From NCBI GenBank assembly GCA_937910835.1, contig CALEMG010000528.1:1-18223 (forward strand): a stretch of DNA of 18,223 nt. Direction: 5' to 3'. Positions 15,305 to 18,223 of the stretch are shown here, in pieces. The DNA is from an uncultured Alphaproteobacteria bacterium. Its GTDB lineage: Bacteria; Pseudomonadota; Alphaproteobacteria; Sneathiellales; Sneathiellaceae. The translations under genes and the position numbers were made by a program. The notes beneath the pieces are model-generated. The model was not told the DNA's origin. It ran no database searches and saw only the letters and a list, made by a program, of their open reading frames with translations. The first letter of the stretch is position 1. Every line of letters starts with the position of its first letter.

Positions 15305-16198
15305 TCATGCCAACGGATGATGCGCGGTGACAATTTCCTTAAGCCGCTCCTGCAGGACATGGGTGTAAATCTGCGTTGTCGAAATATCCGAATGCCCCAG
15401 CATTTTCTGAAGACTTCGAAGATCAGCGCCATTGGCCAGCAAATGACTGGCGAAGGCATGCCGCAGGACATGCGGGGATACTTTCGCCGGATCGATATTC
15501 GCCTCAATCGCTAGTTCTTTCAGGAGTTGACCAAGGCGTTGGCGGGTGAGAAATCCCTGTCCACCCCGTGAAGGGTAGAGCCATTTTGAGTGGCCACCAT
15601 CCGGGCAAAAAACATCCCGTACCTCAAGATACTGTTCAAGTGCCTGTTTGGATGCCTGGTTCACTGGCACCAGCCGTTCCTTATTGCCTTTGCCGCGGAC
15701 AATAAGAAACCTGTCCTGCTCCCTTAGCGCCGGGTATGGCAGGGACACAAGCTCCGACGCCCGAAGCCCGGTCGCGTAGAGCAGATGAAGCAAAGACAGG
15801 AGACGCCTTTTTTCCGGTGTGTCCCCTTCCGCGACCGCAAGCAAACCGTCGACCTCTGCTTCCGACAGATATTTCGGCAGCCGTCGCCCGGCGCGCGGGC
15901 TATCGATGTTCAGTGCAGGATCATCATGGCGAATATCCTCCCCCAAGAGGTAGGAGAAAAGCTGCCGAATGGCGCTTAAACGCCTTGCCTGCGTGCTTGC
16001 CTTTAGCCCGCTATCATCCAGAAGCTTGAGATAAGCCTGAATATCCTTTGCCGATACGGTCGACAGGTCTTTTCCTTGCCGGAGCACAAAACTCTCAAAA
16101 TCATTTAGATCCCGGCGATATCCGGAAAGGGTGTTTTCCGCAGCGCCCCGCTCGGTCAAGAGCATTTCGAGGAAACCCTCAATATAGTAGCGCGACAT
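15305..16198 (-). CDS. xerD: Tyrosine recombinase XerD
   Basis: Site-specific tyrosine recombinase that, with XerC, resolves chromosome dimers at dif with help from FtsK. At 297 residues it has the normal two-domain layout: an N-terminal SAM-like DNA-binding domain (1-105) and a C-terminal catalytic domain. All catalytic residues are present: R146 (TGLRASEL), K170 (RGKGNKER), H243 and R246 (HVLRH), H269 (LGHSDI) and the nucleophile Y278 (TQIYTH). The C-terminal ERLKEIVTAHHPLA is typical of XerD rather than XerC. No integrase-specific features or att sites are visible, so this is the housekeeping enzyme. Its ATG comes one base after the stop of the upstream gene (TAAGATG), indicating translational coupling. 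Confidence 0.95.
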   Translation of the reverse strand: MSRYYIEGFLEMLLTERGAAENTLSGYRRDLNDFESFVLRQGKDLSTVSAKDIQAYLKLLDDSGLKASTQARRLSAIRQLFSYLLGEDIRHDDPALNIDSPRAGRRLPKYLSEAEVDGLLAVAEGDTPEKRRLLSLLHLLYATGLRASELVSLPYPALREQDRFLIVRGKGNKERLVPVNQASKQALEQYLEVRDVFCPDGGHSKWLYPSRGGQGFLTRQRLGQLLKELAIEANIDPAKVSPHVLRHAFASHLLANGADLRSLQKMLGHSDISTTQIYTHVLQERLKEIVTAHHPLA

Positions 16199-16199
16199 C

Positions 16200-17597
16200 T
16201 TACAGATTCCGCGAAACGGCGGCCTCTAATGCTATTTTCCGGGCTTCTTCTTCAAGCCCGATAGTCTTCAGCGCATTCACAACCGCGATCAGCGTCTCAG
16301 TTGACGCCTTGCCGGGCCCTTCCGTGCCAATTGCAGCCAGTGACAGTGCCACAGTCTCTCCAACCAAACCGGCTTCTGCCGCGAGTTTTAGGTTTTTCTC
16401 GATCACCGCATTGGAGAAGCCAGACCTAGGCGTCTGACCCACGTCAAGCGCAGCAGCCCAAAGATCGCTTGATACCGGTTCGCCGAATGCATCAAGAATA
16501 GCAAGATACAGGCCGACATTTTCTTGGGAAGTGGTAGCACCGCCATGACCAAAGTCTGTCGCATCGAAACTGGCCGCATTCCAGCGCGCAATGCCAGTCG
16601 TGCCGGAGATGAGCATATATGCATCCGCGCGGGCGATAAACTTCCGCGCCATTTCCCGCGCCGCAAAATCACCCCGAAGCGCACCACGGCGCACGGCCCG
16701 TTCCCATAGTGCCGCGATGGCCTCTTCCTTCTCAACCAATGAAAAACGCAGCGCGTCCAGTTCGAACACATCCCCATATTCGGCGGCTGTCAGCCCCGAC
16801 AGAAGCGGCATTGAAAGACTGGCAGCCGCAAAAGAGGATCCGTTGCGTTCACCGGCCGCCCAGATTTCACCAAGCAAGCGAGCTTTCTCAACATCAGCGG
16901 TTGCGCTAACCGCTTCCCGATAAAGCGCGGCAATCTGCCCGAGGTTAGGGTTTTCCTCCGCTCTTTCCAGAAAAGCGCCCTCATTTATAAGGCGACGCGG
17001 AAGGATCGCTGGAATGCTCCCGACGGCCAGCGATTCATAGGCAGCGATAAATCTGGTATTGATATCTGCAGTCTTATCCATCGCTAGCGCCCACAGGAAA
17101 GCGTTCCCCGCATTTTCTATTGAAGCAACAGGAAGAGACGTATTAGAAAGGCTCATCATCGCAAAATGCAGTGCCGTGAGAGCCTGGTCATTTTCAGGGA
17201 GCTCGGCGCTGCCCCCCGCCAACCGGTCATACAGCGCGAAGAACAGCGCATCCTCCCCTGCCGCTTCGTCGAGAAGACTGATGCCAATCTCCGCCCGTGC
17301 CATATTGCCAGCGACGATATTGCAAAAGACATCCGCCTTGGTCCAAAAATTGTCAGCGGTCGCCGTCCTGGTACGGTCCACAATTTTGCAGGCTTGATCG
17401 TTCCGCCCCTGAAGCAGCATAACTTCAGTTGAAATGCGATTAAGCTCAGGTGTCATACTAGACCCTGACACCCTGCCCAGCAAATCCGATGCATCTGTCA
17501 CTTGCCCAGCGGCCATCAGTTTTTCCAGCCGAATCCTGATCAGATCCAATGACTGGCTCTGCGCTTGGCCTTGCGGAATTGCGGCAGCCGTCAGCAA
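16200..17597 (-). CDS. C-terminal fragment of a large exported helical protein, hypothetical
   Basis: Alanine-rich, almost entirely helical frame of 465 codons. It has irregular helix-pair texture (for example RIRLEKLMAAGQVTDASDLL near 21-40, LAAEAGLVGETVALSLAAIG near 406-425) suggesting tetratricopeptide-like solenoid repeats, but no strict repeat. No enzyme motif is seen. The first usable codon is TTG at 17597, directly after an in-frame TAG (17598-17600). In the same frame an ATG at 17621 lies seven codons before that TAG, and the N-terminal exported fragment ends in a TAA 18 codons before it. I recall alphaproteobacterial proteins next to xerD, sometimes mislabelled antifreeze glycopeptide, in which both parts are one chain. 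This piece alone lacks a positively charged signal region. A weak AAGAG seven bases before TTG could allow re-initiation. xerD begins one base after its stop. Confidence 0.6.
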   Translation of the reverse strand: MLTAAAIPQGQAQSQSLDLIRIRLEKLMAAGQVTDASDLLGRVSGSSMTPELNRISTEVMLLQGRNDQACKIVDRTRTATADNFWTKADVFCNIVAGNMARAEIGISLLDEAAGEDALFFALYDRLAGGSAELPENDQALTALHFAMMSLSNTSLPVASIENAGNAFLWALAMDKTADINTRFIAAYESLAVGSIPAILPRRLINEGAFLERAEENPNLGQIAALYREAVSATADVEKARLLGEIWAAGERNGSSFAAASLSMPLLSGLTAAEYGDVFELDALRFSLVEKEEAIAALWERAVRRGALRGDFAAREMARKFIARADAYMLISGTTGIARWNAASFDATDFGHGGATTSQENVGLYLAILDAFGEPVSSDLWAAALDVGQTPRSGFSNAVIEKNLKLAAEAGLVGETVALSLAAIGTEGPGKASTETLIAVVNALKTIGLEEEARKIALEAAVSRNL

Positions 17598-17651
17598 CTA
17601 CCGACTCTTAAGCCTGTGCATCTCAGGTGATGCCTTCGGAACGGTGAGGTA

Positions 17652-18008
17652 TTAAAGCAACGTCACGACACGCTCTTTCTGCGTTCCCTGCCACATGTCC
17701 GTCCCCAACCCGCCATTTGTCGTGCTCAAAGTGCCAATGGAGGCAGGGTTTAAGCCGCCCAGAGACTGCACAACAACAGCCCCCTTGATGCGGCTACCTT
17801 CCAGCACATTTTTTTGTGGTGCGGATGTCGCCGGCGTCGCACTCGCAGGGGTTTTCTCAGTTTGCGTTGCGGGGGCCGATTGACCAAGCGGCGGCACCAG
17901 ATTAAGCGGTTTTTCCTGCGCTACGGCTGTCGGAGCCATAGCTGTCAGGCCCGCGATCAACAGGCAAGTGCTGTAAAAAGACCTGGATCTATTTGGGGAA
18001 CTGGTCAT
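17652..18008 (-). CDS. N-terminal fragment of the same exported protein, hypothetical
   Basis: Frame of 118 codons with a clear Sec signal peptide: RSRSFYST, a hydrophobic core, and cleavage after AVA at residue 30. A proline/alanine/threonine-rich linker follows (about 40-65), then a compact segment (70-113) with GSRIKGAVVVQSLGGLNPAS and GGLGTDMWQGT. It ends abruptly in KERVVTLL at a TAA. The frame extends back to a TTG at 18026, but the ATG at 18008 has AAGG nine bases upstream and gives the better signal peptide. The start overlaps the 3' end of the 46-residue peptide gene by 20 bases. As it stands it would make a short secreted peptide; in the uninterrupted form it would be the N-terminus of a protein of about 600 residues. 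Confidence 0.6.
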   Translation of the reverse strand: MTSSPNRSRSFYSTCLLIAGLTAMAPTAVAQEKPLNLVPPLGQSAPATQTEKTPASATPATSAPQKNVLEGSRIKGAVVVQSLGGLNPASIGTLSTTNGGLGTDMWQGTQKERVVTLL

Positions 18009-18129
18009 TCGGAATAACCTTTTCAACTTTTACCGTCGGTGCAGGAATATCCCATGCGGAGAGAAAAACACCGCCGCCAATAACCGCTGCGGCTACCAAG
18101 AAAAGCAGAAAAAGGGAAAACTTAGACAT
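17989..18129 (-). CDS. 46-residue single-span membrane protein, hypothetical
   Basis: Small gene found by reading the minus strand by eye. The product starts MSKFSLFLLFLVAAAVIGGG and continues VFLSAWDIPAPTVKVEKVIP, then NDQFPK, with one membrane helix at about residues 4-24 and a short hydrophilic tail. I recall similar tiny proteins with a W-D-I-P-A-P-T ... EKVIP tail directly upstream of the large exported protein next to xerD in related alphaproteobacteria; that recollection is unverified. Its stop lies within the start region of the following gene (20-base overlap), a coupling typical of real genes. The ribosome site before the ATG is weak. Function unknown; it may assist export or anchoring of its neighbour. 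Confidence 0.6.
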   Translation of the reverse strand: MSKFSLFLLFLVAAAVIGGGVFLSAWDIPAPTVKVEKVIPNDQFPK

Positions 18130-18223
18130 ATTCGATCACTATTACCGAAATCAGAGCACCAAAAATTAGTGCATGATAGGCAAAACTGTTGCTATTTAAA
18201 GCACTAAGCTGCGATAATGGTAT

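Larger units (their letters stand above)
16200..18008 (-). pseudogene. Large exported helical-repeat protein gene interrupted by two in-frame stops
   Basis: Read as a whole, 16200-18008 is one continuous frame of 603 codons. Apart from the natural end it carries only two stops, TAA at 17652-17654 and TAG at 17598-17600, 18 codons apart. The joined product would be signal peptide, A/T/P-rich linker, a conserved-looking GGLGTDMWQGT segment, then the long alanine-rich helical region. The bridge between the stops reads YLTVPKASPEMHRLKSR, which joins the two parts smoothly. No frameshift is needed. The gene may be recently inactivated, split into two functional genes, expressed by readthrough, or mis-sequenced; the data here cannot decide. 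Confidence 0.55.

Noticed and set aside
15305..16198. xerD as the integrase of a mobile island
   Set aside because: It has full housekeeping XerD features, no flanking tRNA or direct repeats, and its neighbours are core genes.
18122..18223. Open minus-strand frame at the right edge ending in a hydrophobic stretch (FAYHALIFGALISVIVIEYV) and a TAA that overlaps the start of the 46-residue gene by 8 bases
   Set aside because: Only 33 codons are visible, which is short enough to be open by chance, and no family is recognisable; it could be the end of a membrane protein but needs sequence beyond the window.

Overview
The window looks like an ordinary chromosomal stretch of a motile alphaproteobacterium, probably from the Rhodospirillales/Sneathiellales side of the class. 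This rests on the ileS-lspA-DUF3035(BamF-type) lipoprotein-M16-M16 gene order, xerD lying close to accA, the alphaproteobacterial-type CheZ, the TIGR01459-type HAD protein, a TipF-like degenerate EAL protein and promoter-like boxes of CTTGAC/CTATAT type. Base composition looks even throughout. I see no insertion sequence, phage gene, CRISPR array, tRNA or rRNA, so the species assignment is inference only.

Layout. Positions 15-8772 are all on the minus strand and read right to left: MaoC-type dehydratase, ribF and a secreted dienelactone-hydrolase-like protein form one unit. After a 294-base gap follow ileS, lspA and a DUF3035/BamF-type lipoprotein as a second tightly packed unit. After a further 142-base gap comes a pair of exported M16 peptidases: one catalytic, and one non-catalytic partner that is cut short near the left edge by an in-frame TAG. 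Positions 9020-10023 (plus strand) hold a cheY-cheZ pair behind a good sigma-70-like promoter with a CtrA-type half-site. Positions 10044-12154 (minus) hold a membrane-bound degenerate EAL protein followed by a HAD-family hydrolase. An SDR oxidoreductase (plus) runs head-on into accA (minus) with only 3 bases between them. Upstream of accA on the minus strand come a hairpin terminator, a malyl-CoA-lyase-type CoA ester lyase, xerD and a split gene for a large exported helical protein. That gene is preceded by a 46-residue membrane peptide which I call by eye.

How the genes fit together. The left half is envelope and housekeeping: LspA matures lipoproteins such as the one encoded beside it, IleS charges tRNA-Ile, RibF makes FMN/FAD. 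The middle is motility signalling: CheY, its phosphatase CheZ, and a probable c-di-GMP-sensing flagellar factor. The right half is acyl-CoA metabolism (AccA, CoA lyase, SDR) and chromosome dimer resolution (XerD).

The most unusual signal is that the large gene upstream of xerD (16200-18008) carries two in-frame stops 18 codons apart in an otherwise clean 1.8-kb frame, while a second exported protein at the left edge is also broken by an in-frame TAG. These could be recent pseudogenes, gene fission, readthrough or sequence errors. I found no clear novel defence or mobile system.
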